Shown: positions 50,865-58,703 of the stretch, piece by piece
Numbering within the stretch: position 1 is the first letter of the stretch
How the letters are laid out: the number at the start of each line of letters is the position of its first letter
Assembly: GCF_016758195.1 (NCBI RefSeq)
Contig: NZ_QYAC01000007.1
Location: 140,385 to 204,384 of the forward strand
Reading direction: 5' to 3'
Source: Leucobacter chromiireducens subsp. solipictus
Lineage (GTDB): Bacteria; Actinomycetota; Actinomycetes; Actinomycetales; Microbacteriaceae
Length of the DNA: 64,000 bases
Position numbers and translations under genes: made by a program
The notes under the pieces: model-generated
The model's input: only the letters and a program-made list of their open reading frames with translations
Told to the model about the DNA's origin: nothing
Database searches by the model: none

Positions 50865-51680
50865 TCAGCCTACGCCCCGCACTCGGGCGCGGTACTCGCT
50901 CGGGGTGAGCCCCAGCACGGCCCGGAACTCCGTGGCGAAGTGCGCGTGGTCGGCGTAGCCCAGCTCGGTCGCCAGCGCGGCGAGCCCCGAGCCCGGTCCG
51001 GCCGCGCCGTCGTGCCGCAGCCGCTCCGCCGCTTCCTGCAGGCGCCTGCGGCGGATCATCGAGTGCAGGGACAACCCGAAGCATCGCTGCGCCGTGCGCT
51101 GCAGCGTGCGGGCCGAGGCGTGGAGCCGTGCGGGGAGTTGGTCGGTTCGGGTGAGCGTCGGATCGGCGAGCGCATCGGCGAGCGCGTTTGCCAGCCGGCC
51201 CGCGGCGTCCGCCGGCGGGACGGCGGAGGCCAGCCAGGCGGAGACCAAGGCCACGGCGTCCGCGCGCCGCGCGTCGTCGGTCTGCGCCCGAGCCTCCATC
51301 GCCGTGGTGACCGCGGCGTGCAGGAGTGCTGCTGAGGCCGGTGCCGCCGCGTCGCGCAGGGCCGCGGGATCCGGCAGCAGTGCGGGCACCGCGGCGGGGC
51401 GCAGCAGCGCGCCGACCGCCCAGCCGGACCCGGTCAGCACGCGCTCGGAGCGCCGCGTGGGCGGGCCGACAATGGTCACCCCCGCGGGCTCGACCACGAG
51501 GTTGCACGCAGGGAACGGCAGGATCTCCTGTCGGGATTCGACGCCCGCGGGAAGCGACCACTCGGGGATCCAGAACCACCTCACGCGATCCGCCAGTTCG
51601 GGTGGCGGGGCGATCCGATGAAAGGTGGGAAGCCGCTCCGGGTAGAGCACGCCGCGCCGGTTCGTGGGGTCCTCGCCCAT
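50865..51680 (-). CDS. AraC-family transcriptional regulator
   Basis: 271 residues from ATG 51680, with GAGGGG just ahead. The C-terminal double helix-turn-helix includes LHASARTLQRTAQRCFGLSL and LATELGYADHAHFATEFRAV, then LGLTPSEYRARVR. The N-terminal domain (about 1-150) is that of the family with SLPAGVESRQEILPFPACNL, not the classical arabinose domain. It probably controls the SDR that follows and the divergent VOC gene. The ligand is unknown. Confidence 0.87.
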   Translation of the reverse strand: MGEDPTNRRGVLYPERLPTFHRIAPPPELADRVRWFWIPEWSLPAGVESRQEILPFPACNLVVEPAGVTIVGPPTRRSERVLTGSGWAVGALLRPAAVPALLPDPAALRDAAAPASAALLHAAVTTAMEARAQTDDARRADAVALVSAWLASAVPPADAAGRLANALADALADPTLTRTDQLPARLHASARTLQRTAQRCFGLSLHSMIRRRRLQEAAERLRHDGAAGPGSGLAALATELGYADHAHFATEFRAVLGLTPSEYRARVRGVG

Positions 51681-51748
51681 GTCACCCCTCTCGCCCGGTG
51701 GGTCCCGCGGTTGGCGCGAATCTGCAAGCGCGGACCGCACGCCGATTT

Positions 51749-51754
51749 TACGCT
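51749..51754 (+). promoter_or_regulatory. -10 hexamer of leaderless VOC gene
   Basis: TACGCT, 6 nt (GGGGGC), then ATG 51761. Confidence 0.55.
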
Positions 51755-51760
51755 GGGGGC

Positions 51761-52264
51761 ATGACGACTCCCGAGCATCGCGCCGCACACGGCGCCCACA
51801 CGACCCACGGCCGCCCGAACGGGGCCTCCTCCCTCACGCCGTTCCTCGCGATCCCGGGCGCGAACGACGCGATCGCGTTCTACCGCGACATCTTCGGTGC
51901 CCGCGTCGTGGACGTCACCGAGATGGGCGGACGCGTGGTTCATGCCGAGCTCGCCTTCGAGGTGGGCCACCTGCAGCTCGGCGAGCCGGTGCCGGATTTT
52001 CACCTGGTCGCGGCACCCGAGGGGGAGAGCGACTGCTACTCGATGGGGATCTACGTTCCCGATGTGGACGCGGTGGTGGATCGCGCGCTCGCCGCCGGGG
52101 CGACGCTTCGCGAGCCCGTCAGCAACTTCGTCTCGGGGGACCGCTACGCGAGCGTCCGGGATCCGTTCGGGGTGCGCTGGTCGATCATGACCCGGGTTGA
52201 GGACCTCTCGGAGGAGGAGAGCGCCGCCCGCGTGCAGGCATGGAGCGCCGCGGCGGGCGGGTAG
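51761..52264 (+). CDS. VOC-family (glyoxalase/bleomycin-resistance-like) protein
   Basis: 167 residues, MTTPEHRAAHGAHTTHGRPN. The paired beta-alpha-beta fold shows LTPFLAIPGANDAIAFYRDI and FGARVVDVTEMGG, then SMGIYVPDVDAVVDRALAAG and YASVRDPFGVRWSIMTRVED, matching PhnB/YdcJ-like VOC enzymes. A role is not assigned. The start is fixed by the leaderless -10. It is divergent from the AraC gene. Confidence 0.87.
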   Translation: MTTPEHRAAHGAHTTHGRPNGASSLTPFLAIPGANDAIAFYRDIFGARVVDVTEMGGRVVHAELAFEVGHLQLGEPVPDFHLVAAPEGESDCYSMGIYVPDVDAVVDRALAAGATLREPVSNFVSGDRYASVRDPFGVRWSIMTRVEDLSEEESAARVQAWSAAAGG

Positions 52265-52282
52265 TTCCCCGCACGCGCGGAG

Positions 52283-52846
52283 TTAGTTCACTCCCTCGGG
52301 CACGGTGTGCAGGTGCAGCCGCTCGCCGGCCGCGTTGAAGATGCTGATCACCTCGGTGCGGGTGTCGCCGTCGGTGCGCATGCGGTGCGGGATCGCGGTG
52401 TCGAATTCGGCGGCCTCGCCGCTGCCCAGTACGAGGGTCTGCTCGCCGAGGTCGAGGCGGAGCGCCCCGGAGAGAACGTAGAGCCACTCGTGTCCGTCGT
52501 GCACCTGCTGTGGGCGTTCCGGCGCGTCCGGGTGGTACGTGATCTTGAATGCGCGCACTTCGGACGCCTCGCGGGTGAGGGGCGCGATCGTCAGCCCGTC
52601 CCGGGTGACGGGGGTGCGGCGCACGCGCGGATCTGGGTCCTGCGGCGTGAGGAGGTCGTCGATGCGGATCCCGAGCTGCCGGGTGAGGGGAAGGAGCAGT
52701 TCGAGGCTGGCCTGGCGCTTGCCCGATTCGAGCCGGGAGAGCGTGCTGGCCGACAGCCCGGCCCGGCTCGCGAGCTCGTCGAGGGTCCAGCCGCGATGCT
52801 GCCGGGCGGCGCGAAGCCGCGGTCCCAGGTGTGTGAGTTCGTCCAC
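52283..52846 (-). CDS. XRE-family regulator with C-terminal cupin domain
   Basis: 187 residues from GTG 52846 (VDELTHLGPRLRAARQHRGW), with AAGGGG 5 nt ahead; an ATG eight codons upstream is possible. Helix-turn-helix LDELASRAGLSASTLSRLES at about 25-45. The cupin barrel (about 110-187) has FKITYHPDAPERPQQVHDGH, EWLYVLSGALRLDLGEQTLV and EFDTAIPHRMRTDG. Such proteins sense a small ligand in the cupin and repress neighbouring genes. It is divergent from the flavoprotein at 52912, with an operator-like repeat between. Confidence 0.88.
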   Translation of the reverse strand: MDELTHLGPRLRAARQHRGWTLDELASRAGLSASTLSRLESGKRQASLELLLPLTRQLGIRIDDLLTPQDPDPRVRRTPVTRDGLTIAPLTREASEVRAFKITYHPDAPERPQQVHDGHEWLYVLSGALRLDLGEQTLVLGSGEAAEFDTAIPHRMRTDGDTRTEVISIFNAAGERLHLHTVPEGVN

Positions 52847-52870
52847 GTCCCCCCCTTGCCAATTCTGCAA

Positions 52871-52895
52871 ACTTGATTGCGATTATCGCACAAGT
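52871..52895. promoter_or_regulatory. Operator-like nested inverted repeat in the XRE-cupin/flavoprotein divergent region
   Basis: Inner arms TGCGA (52878-52882) and TCGCA (52886-52890) around TTA; outer arms ACTTG (52871-52875) and CAAGT (52891-52895). It lies between the two divergent starts and overlaps a minus-strand GATAAT, the likely -10 of the regulator gene. Confidence 0.5.
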
Positions 52896-52911
52896 TGCGC
52901 ACGATGAGAAC

Positions 52912-53865
52912 ATGACAGACACACACGTTGACGCGGTCGTACTGGGTGCCGGGGCCGCGGGGCTCAGCGCCGCCCAGGCCCTCGGCCGCTCGCTCCGCCG
53001 CACCCTGGTCATCGACGCGGGCGCGCCCCGCAACCGCTTCGCCGCGCACATGCACAACGTGCTCGGCCTCGACGGGACACCCCCGCTCGAGCTGGTCGCC
53101 CGCGGCCGCGCCGAGGCCGAAGCCTACGGCGTCGAGTTTGTCGAGGGCACCGTCGCGGCGGTCACCGGGGACGGCGATCTGACGCTCGAGCTCGCGCCGG
53201 ATCCGGACGGCACGGTGCGCCGCATCGAGACCCGGGCGCTCATCGTCGCGACCGGCGCGAGCGACACCCTCCCCGACATCCCGGGACTCGCCGACTACTG
53301 GGGGAGCACCGTGCTGCACTGCCCCTACTGCCACGGCTGGGAAGTGCGCGGCTCGCGCCTCGCGGTGCTCGCCGCGTCACCACTCGCCCTGCACCAGGCG
53401 ACACTGGTGCGGCAGTGGAGCGAGCGGTTGACCCTCTTCAGTGCCGCGCTCGGCGAACTCGAGCCGGACGTCGCTCACGCACTCCAGGCCCGCGGCACCG
53501 TGATCGAGCAGAACCCCGTCGCGGAGGTGCTCGGGGACGGCACCCGCGTCACCGGCATCCGCACCGCCGACGGGGTCGTGCACGAGATCGACGCGATCTT
53601 CACCATGGGGGCGGTCACCCCGCACGACGGCTTCCTCGCGGGACTCGCGCTCGAGCGCACGGACACTCCCGTGGGGAACTTCCTCGCGGTCGACCCGGGC
53701 GGGCGCACGAGCCACCCCCGGATCTGGGCGGCCGGAAACGTGGTGAACCCGATGGCCACGGTCCCCATCGCGATGGGCGCGGGCGCGCAGGCCGGGGGAG
53801 CGGCGAATTACGCCCTCGTGGAACTCGACGTTGCGGACGCGCTCGCCGCCGGAGGTGCGGCATGA
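52912..53865 (+). CDS. FAD-dependent oxidoreductase, thioredoxin-reductase-like
   Basis: 317 residues from ATG 52912 (MTDTHVDAVVLGAGAAGLSA). FAD motif GAGAAGLSAAQALGR, the redox-like segment VLHCPYCHGWEVRGSRLAVL, with CPYC placed like the thioredoxin reductase disulphide, and RIWAAGNVVNPMATVPIAMG near the C-terminus. The NADPH-domain glycine motif is weak (VLAASPLALHQATLV), as in ferredoxin- or unknown-partner family members. It is followed by a methyltransferase overlapping 4 bp. The XRE-cupin gene is the likely regulator. Confidence 0.85.
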   Translation: MTDTHVDAVVLGAGAAGLSAAQALGRSLRRTLVIDAGAPRNRFAAHMHNVLGLDGTPPLELVARGRAEAEAYGVEFVEGTVAAVTGDGDLTLELAPDPDGTVRRIETRALIVATGASDTLPDIPGLADYWGSTVLHCPYCHGWEVRGSRLAVLAASPLALHQATLVRQWSERLTLFSAALGELEPDVAHALQARGTVIEQNPVAEVLGDGTRVTGIRTADGVVHEIDAIFTMGAVTPHDGFLAGLALERTDTPVGNFLAVDPGGRTSHPRIWAAGNVVNPMATVPIAMGAGAQAGGAANYALVELDVADALAAGGAA

Positions 53866-54548
53866 GTGCTCAGGGATCCGAGACGCCGAAGGCGTTCTGG
53901 GAAGAGCGATACTCGGGGAGCGAGCGCGTGTGGTCGGGGCGGGTCAACGCGACCCTCGCCGCGATCGTCGAGTCGCTCCCGGTGGGCCGGTCCCTGGATC
54001 TGGGGTGCGGCGAGGGCGGCGACGTGCTGTGGCTCGCCCAGCGCGGCTGGGACGCGACCGGGGTCGACCTGTCCGAGACCGCGATTGCCCGTGCGACGCG
54101 CACGGCCGCGGCGCACGGGCTCGGCTCCGCGAGCTTCGTCGCCGCGGATCTCGCGGACTGGGCTCAAGGCGCGGAGAGCGTCGAATATGACCTGATCACC
54201 GCCAGCTTCTTCCAGTCTCCCGTTGCGCTGCCGCGGGCGCAGATCCTGCGGGCCGCGGGACACCGCGTGGCGCCCGGCGGGCACCTGGTGCTCGTGGCGC
54301 ACGCCGCTCCGCCCAGCTGGGCCGCGCACGAGCACGGCGGCGCCGGCGGGCGCGGCCACGGTCCGCAGGACTTCCCGTCGCCGGAGTCCGAGCTCGCGGC
54401 GCTCGCGCTGGACCCGGCACGCTGGGAGGTGCTCGCTGCCGACGTCCGCGAACGGGTCACGACGGCTCCGAACGGTTCGCCCGCGACGCTGCTCGACTCG
54501 GTTGTTGTGGCACGGCGACGTGAAGCCACTCCGGAGCCTCTTGTCTGA
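53862..54548 (+). CDS. Class I SAM-dependent methyltransferase
   Basis: 228 residues, ATG overlapping the flavoprotein stop (ATGA). FWEERYSGSERVWSGRVNAT then motif I LDLGCGEGGDVLWLAQRGWD, and TGVDLSETAIARATRTAAAH. The FWEERY-W start resembles the TehB/thiopurine-methyltransferase-like group. It is often found downstream of this kind of thioredoxin-reductase-like gene in actinobacteria. Substrate unknown. The promoter of surface locus B overlaps its stop codon. Confidence 0.87.
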   Translation: MSAQGSETPKAFWEERYSGSERVWSGRVNATLAAIVESLPVGRSLDLGCGEGGDVLWLAQRGWDATGVDLSETAIARATRTAAAHGLGSASFVAADLADWAQGAESVEYDLITASFFQSPVALPRAQILRAAGHRVAPGGHLVLVAHAAPPSWAAHEHGGAGGRGHGPQDFPSPESELAALALDPARWEVLAADVRERVTTAPNGSPATLLDSVVVARRREATPEPLV

Positions 54549-54569
54549 GTGTCAGCTGAGTGTTACTCT
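54541..54569 (+). promoter_or_regulatory. Promoter of surface locus B
   Basis: TTGTCT (54541-54546), a 17-nt spacer and TACTCT (54564-54569). The -35 overlaps the end of the methyltransferase gene. The transcript would have a leader of about 125 nt before ATG 54700. Confidence 0.65.
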
Positions 54570-54699
54570 CCCAATCACCCGGCAGTGACGGCGGGGGAAC
54601 GCTCCCGCGCAGTGTCGGTCCGCACTGGGCATCATCACCGCACGATCCGAGACGGTCGGACGGATCCGCCCTGCGGAACAACCAGGGGGAGAACGAACC

Positions 54700-55371
54700 A
54701 TGCAGACCACACAGCGGCCGTCAGGTCGGACCCGGAAAATTGCCGCGATCGCGGCGGGTGCTCTTGTCGTTGGCCTCGGGGCCACCTATACCCTCGCGTC
54801 GTGGAACGACTCCGAGTGGGTCTGGGGCGGCGCGGACGGCGACCCGAACGTGGGAACGAGCACGTTCAACGTGCAGCAGAACACCTCGGTTCCCTACGTG
54901 GGGACCGCCTGGGGCGACTTCGAGGTGAACCCGGGTGATGAGCTGACGTTCACGGCGGGGGCCTTGACGCTCTCGCCGAGCGACACGATCTACGCGCCGG
55001 TCGCGTTGCGGACCGGCACGGACTCCGTGGCCGGCGACGTGGAGCTTCAGGGGGCCGTCGCCGCGGCCGGAATCACCGCGTCGGACGCGGGGGACCAGCT
55101 GTGGAACGCGATTCGCGCCACGGTCTACACCGCCGCGGGCGCCACACCGCCGGCGGCGTGCACGGCCGCTGGCGTGGGCGATGCCGCGTGGACCGCGATC
55201 GTCACGAACGCGCCGCTGAGTACCGTCGCGAGCGGGGAGCAAACGCTCAGCGCGGAGGCCGGATCGACGCAGCACTACTGCTTCGCGCTGACCCTGCCCG
55301 CGGGGTCGCCGGACACGCTCCAGGGACGCACCATTGCCCCCGCGTGGGAGTTCGCCGCCACCTCCAACTAG
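54700..55371 (+). CDS. Alternate-type (SipW-dependent) signal peptide protein B1
   Basis: 223 residues, AGGGGGAGA about 8 nt ahead. MQTTQRPSGRTRKIAAIAAG leads into LVVGLGATYTLASWNDSEWV, then GTSTFNVQQN: the TxASWxDxEW pattern is the variant shared with the choice-of-anchor protein downstream (NASWTDPEW). The mature domain of about 180 residues is beta-rich, with two Cys. It is probably the main exported subunit of locus B. The adjoining SipW-type peptidase is its likely processing enzyme. Confidence 0.82.
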   Translation: MQTTQRPSGRTRKIAAIAAGALVVGLGATYTLASWNDSEWVWGGADGDPNVGTSTFNVQQNTSVPYVGTAWGDFEVNPGDELTFTAGALTLSPSDTIYAPVALRTGTDSVAGDVELQGAVAAAGITASDAGDQLWNAIRATVYTAAGATPPAACTAAGVGDAAWTAIVTNAPLSTVASGEQTLSAEAGSTQHYCFALTLPAGSPDTLQGRTIAPAWEFAATSN

Positions 55372-55449
55372 GGCGGTCGTGCGGTCGGATCCGCGAGGGT
55401 GACCTCCGGATCCTGCAGCGGTCGGGCCTGAGCGGGGAGGGGGAAACGC

Positions 55450-55971
55450 ATGGCGCGACGGGGTTTCGCGATTCTCGGGACCACGGTGCTGGGTGCTGCG
55501 GTCGTCGCGCTCGCGGCCTGGGGCATCCTCGCGATGACCGTCGGCGCGACGCTCGTCGTGTTCCGCACGGGCTCGATGGCTCCGGCGATCCCGCAGGGCG
55601 CACTGGCGGTGTCGTTCCCCGTCGCGGCCGCGGAGATCCGCGTGGGCGATGTCGTCACGGTGCAGCGGGCCGACGCGGAGCTCCCCGTGTCGCACCGCGT
55701 CGTCGAGGTGCGCGCGGGGGCCGATGCAACCGTGGCACCGGCGATCCCGCGTGACGCCCGCGAACTCGTTCTGCAGGGGGACGCGAACGCGCAGCCGGAT
55801 CTGCGGCCCGCGGTCGTGCGGGAGGCTCGGCGGGTCGTGTGGTCCGTGCCCGGTGCGGGCACGGCGTTGATGATGGTGCAGAGCCCCATCGGCCTCGGCG
55901 TCATGGTGCTGGGTGCGGGCGCGCTCACCACCTGGGCGTTCTGGCCACGGCGCACGGGGGTGCCCGCGTGA
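55450..55971 (+). CDS. SipW-type signal peptidase I
   Basis: 173 residues. N-terminal helix AILGTTVLGAAVVALAAWGI, catalytic Ser in FRTGSMAPAIPQGALAVSFP, and VSHRVVEVRAGAD with His at the general-base position, so ER-type Ser-His like the locus A enzyme. A second helix near the C-terminus (GLGVMVLGAGALTTWAFWP) is followed by a short basic end. It is much shorter than the locus A paralogue and lacks the heptad tail. AGGGGGAA 5 nt ahead of ATG 55450. The next gene overlaps by 4 bp. Confidence 0.88.
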   Translation: MARRGFAILGTTVLGAAVVALAAWGILAMTVGATLVVFRTGSMAPAIPQGALAVSFPVAAAEIRVGDVVTVQRADAELPVSHRVVEVRAGADATVAPAIPRDARELVLQGDANAQPDLRPAVVREARRVVWSVPGAGTALMMVQSPIGLGVMVLGAGALTTWAFWPRRTGVPA

Positions 55972-56789
55972 GCGCCGTGCGGTCCCCGCGAGCCCGGGTC
56001 GCCGCGTGGGCGCTCCTGGTGGCCTCCCTCGTCGCGCTGGCCGGGGGCGCTGCGCTGGGTGCCGACCGGGCCTGGGCCACGTACCGCGCGCTGACCGAGA
56101 CCGGCCGTCCGGGATATCTCATGCTCAGCGTGGACGATCGCACGCCCACGTGGGCCACGCTGGCACCGGGCGAATCCACGCAGTGGCTGGTCCGCGCCGA
56201 TCTCGCCGGGGCGGCTGAGGGGCGGCTCGCGCTCGAACTCGACGCCCAGGGCCGGCTCGTGTCCGTCGGCGGGTTGACGGCGGGGGTGGTCTCCTGTGCG
56301 CGGCCGTTCAGCGGCGCGCCCGGCGCGCTCACGTGTGCACCGGGCGCGGTCACCGTGCTGCCGCCGACCGCCCTGCGGGATCTCGACCCGCGCCGGGCGC
56401 AGGTGTCGCTCGCCGCGTTGCGGGCCGACACCCCACGTCACCTCCTGGTGACGATCGCCGTGCCGGCCGAGGCTTCGCGGACCGAGATTGCCGGCACCGT
56501 CGCCCGCGTGGGCCTGGGGCTGCACGCGAGCGGGGAATCCTCCGGGCGGCCGCCGACACCGGTGCCACCCACACCCGTGCCACCCACACCCGTGCCGCCG
56601 ACACCCGTGCCGCCGACCGTGCCGTCGACGGCGCCGGCCGCACCCCGAGCCGAGGGCGCGGAACGACTGAGCGTCACCGGCGCGGACCTGCGTGCCCTCG
56701 GGCTGCTCGCCGCGGGGCTGCTCGGCTGCGGCGCGGCGATCGCGCTCGGGCGATGGCGCACGCGATCGGCGTCGGGAGGGCCGTCGTGA
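55968..56789 (+). CDS. Exported Pro-rich protein with C-terminal membrane anchor
   Basis: 273 residues from GTG 55968. An N-terminal helix (VAAWALLVASLVALAGGAAL) continues to GADRAWATYRAL, a signal resembling alternate-type ones. The globular beta-rich domain (about 40-185) has two or three Cys. It is followed by PTPVP units repeated four to five times and a C-terminal membrane helix (RALGLLAAGLLGCGAAIALG) with a basic end. The rigid Pro-rich stalk would hold the globular domain away from the membrane, as a base or anchor. Unknown family. Confidence 0.68.
   Translation: MSAVRSPRARVAAWALLVASLVALAGGAALGADRAWATYRALTETGRPGYLMLSVDDRTPTWATLAPGESTQWLVRADLAGAAEGRLALELDAQGRLVSVGGLTAGVVSCARPFSGAPGALTCAPGAVTVLPPTALRDLDPRRAQVSLAALRADTPRHLLVTIAVPAEASRTEIAGTVARVGLGLHASGESSGRPPTPVPPTPVPPTPVPPTPVPPTVPSTAPAAPRAEGAERLSVTGADLRALGLLAAGLLGCGAAIALGRWRTRSASGGPS
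56550..56621 (+). repeat. 15-nt tandem repeat encoding PTPVP stalk
   Basis: Units CCGCCGACACCGGTG-like at 56550-56564, 56565-56579, 56580-56594, 56595-56609, and a shortened fifth at 56610-56621. In-frame, so stalk length can vary. Confidence 0.9.
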
Positions 56790-58627
56790 CGCGCCGTCGA
56801 GCGTTGACGCGTCGCCGCGGCGTGCGGCTGGCCGTCGCGAGCGCCGTCGCGGCCTGCGCGCTCCTCGTGCAGGGGGTCGGGGTCACGAACGCGAGCTGGA
56901 CCGATCCCGAGTGGGACCGGGGCACGATTGGGACGACCGACTGCGGCCCCGCGGCGACGGGGATCGCGAGCCGAGGCGAGGGCCGCGTGCTCAGCGGCGC
57001 GATCCTCGGGGCCGATCTGGACACGCTGCTCGCGGCGCGCGGGGTGTCCGTGACCAACACCGGCAGCCGCGACAGGCACACGCCGTCGTCGGCGCAGCCC
57101 GTTCCCGGAAGTCCGCAGGGGTGGGCCGATCCCCTGAATGTCGCGCTGCTCAACGACGCGCTTGCCCTCGAACTGACGAGCGCCCTGCAACTGCCCCTCG
57201 GTGCGGGAACCGGCGCTGCCGGGCAATTCGGCCAGGCCGAGAACCGGGGCCGGGCGGCCGCTGCGTCCGGGTACCTGACGAGCGGCGGCGGCATCAACCT
57301 CGATGGCGCGCCGGCAGGCTACCCGAACCTCGCCACCCTGCGGCTGTCGCAGGTGCTGGGGTCCTTGAATCACCCGCTGGGCACGCTGATCCCCGGGATC
57401 ACCGATGTGTCGCTGACGGCGGGCGCGGTGGCGGGGCGGGCGGATCTGGACGCCTGCGATGCCGCCTGGACCGGGCTGCGCAGCGGGGCCTCGGGCAACC
57501 TCTCACGGAACTACCTGACGTCGCATCTGTCGCTCGACCTGACCTCGCCCACCGTGGGGGCGCTCGTGACCGGCGTCACGAACACCGTCACCACCCTGGA
57601 AACCACGGTGAATGGGATCGCGGGCAATGCGGGGGTGACCAACGCCATCGCGTCGGGCGTGACCGGGCTCCTGAACGGATTGATCGGGGGCAATAGTAGC
57701 TCGCTGAGCCTGGGCAACATCACCGTCGGTCCGGTGACCGCAACGGTCAACACAGCACCGCTGCGCACCTTCATCGCGGCGCCGTTCGGCGACCCCGGGG
57801 GGATCCTCACCGTGCGCCCTGGCAACGGCACGATCAGCGTGAACACCACCGCGCTGCTCGCGGCCGCATACCCGGGGAGCTACGGGAACGGGCTGAACGG
57901 CCTCGCACCCAACACGAACCCGCTCGCGGATCCCGCGGTGCTGACGACGCTCACGAATGTGCTCACGCAGACGCTCAGCGCCTGGGTCGCGTCCGTCAAT
58001 ACGATGCTCACCCAGACGATCAACGGGATCGCGGTGAATGCCGCCGTGGTGATCGACCTGCGGGCGAAGCTTCTCATCACGCCCTGGATTCACATCGGCA
58101 CGATTCAGGCGAGCACCTCCGGTACGCTCGCGCAACTCCTGACCCCGGGCAACACCTCGACGACCGCCTCCCTCACGCTGTTGAAAGACCTGGGGCTGGT
58201 CGCGGATCTCGTCAACGGGCTCCTCAAACCCGTGCTGAACAGCCTCGTGACGGGCCTCATCGGCGGGCTCGGTGGCGTGGTGGGGAATGCGATCGAGGCG
58301 GTGCTCGGGACGCTGCGGGTGCTCCCGGTCGCGGTGTCGGCGTTGGCGACCCCCATTATCACCGCGGTGACCACGCTGTATAGCCGGCTGTTCCTCTCCG
58401 GCATTGTCGCGCTCACCGTCAACGCCCAAAACGATCCCTTCACGGGCGGCCCCGAACCCCCGGATTGGGCCGCCCTGCCCACGGGGCGCTACGACGTGGC
58501 TGCCCTGCGCATCGGGGTGCTCGATGCCCTGGGCGGACTGGGCGTGCGGCTGTATCTCGGCCGCGCCTCGGTCGGTCCTGGGTGTACGGCTGCGCAGGCT
58601 GCGGGCGGCGGCTGCGCGGGGTACTAG
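56786..58627 (+). CDS. Choice-of-anchor G-like exported surface protein
   Basis: 613 residues from GTG 56786, overlapping the previous stop. The signal VRLAVASAVAACALLVQGVG leads into VTNASWTDPEWDRGTIGTTD, an alternate-type pattern. The body is rich in Gly, Asn, Thr and Leu, with repeated helical or beta turns (VTNTVTTLETTVNGIAGNAG, TNVLTQTLSAWVASVNTMLT), ending in Cys-containing SVGPGCTAAQAAGGGCAGY. The pattern matches what is annotated as choice-of-anchor G family in Microbacteriaceae, from memory. It closes locus B. No LPXTG or terminal helix is seen. Confidence 0.75.
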   Translation: MTRRRALTRRRGVRLAVASAVAACALLVQGVGVTNASWTDPEWDRGTIGTTDCGPAATGIASRGEGRVLSGAILGADLDTLLAARGVSVTNTGSRDRHTPSSAQPVPGSPQGWADPLNVALLNDALALELTSALQLPLGAGTGAAGQFGQAENRGRAAAASGYLTSGGGINLDGAPAGYPNLATLRLSQVLGSLNHPLGTLIPGITDVSLTAGAVAGRADLDACDAAWTGLRSGASGNLSRNYLTSHLSLDLTSPTVGALVTGVTNTVTTLETTVNGIAGNAGVTNAIASGVTGLLNGLIGGNSSSLSLGNITVGPVTATVNTAPLRTFIAAPFGDPGGILTVRPGNGTISVNTTALLAAAYPGSYGNGLNGLAPNTNPLADPAVLTTLTNVLTQTLSAWVASVNTMLTQTINGIAVNAAVVIDLRAKLLITPWIHIGTIQASTSGTLAQLLTPGNTSTTASLTLLKDLGLVADLVNGLLKPVLNSLVTGLIGGLGGVVGNAIEAVLGTLRVLPVAVSALATPIITAVTTLYSRLFLSGIVALTVNAQNDPFTGGPEPPDWAALPTGRYDVAALRIGVLDALGGLGVRLYLGRASVGPGCTAAQAAGGGCAGY

Positions 58628-58645
58628 CCGGCCGGACGCACGAAC

Positions 58646-58686
58646 GCCTCGGCCCTCCTGCTCGGTGTGAGCGGGAGGGCCGAGGC
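58646..58686. terminator. Bidirectional terminator between locus B and aspS
   Basis: GCCTCGGCCCTCC (58646-58658) and GGAGGGCCGAGGC (58674-58686), a perfect 13-bp stem, with GCTC/GAGC pairing inside the loop. Confidence 0.75.
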
Positions 58687-58703
58687 GGTGCCGAATCGGA
58701 CCG

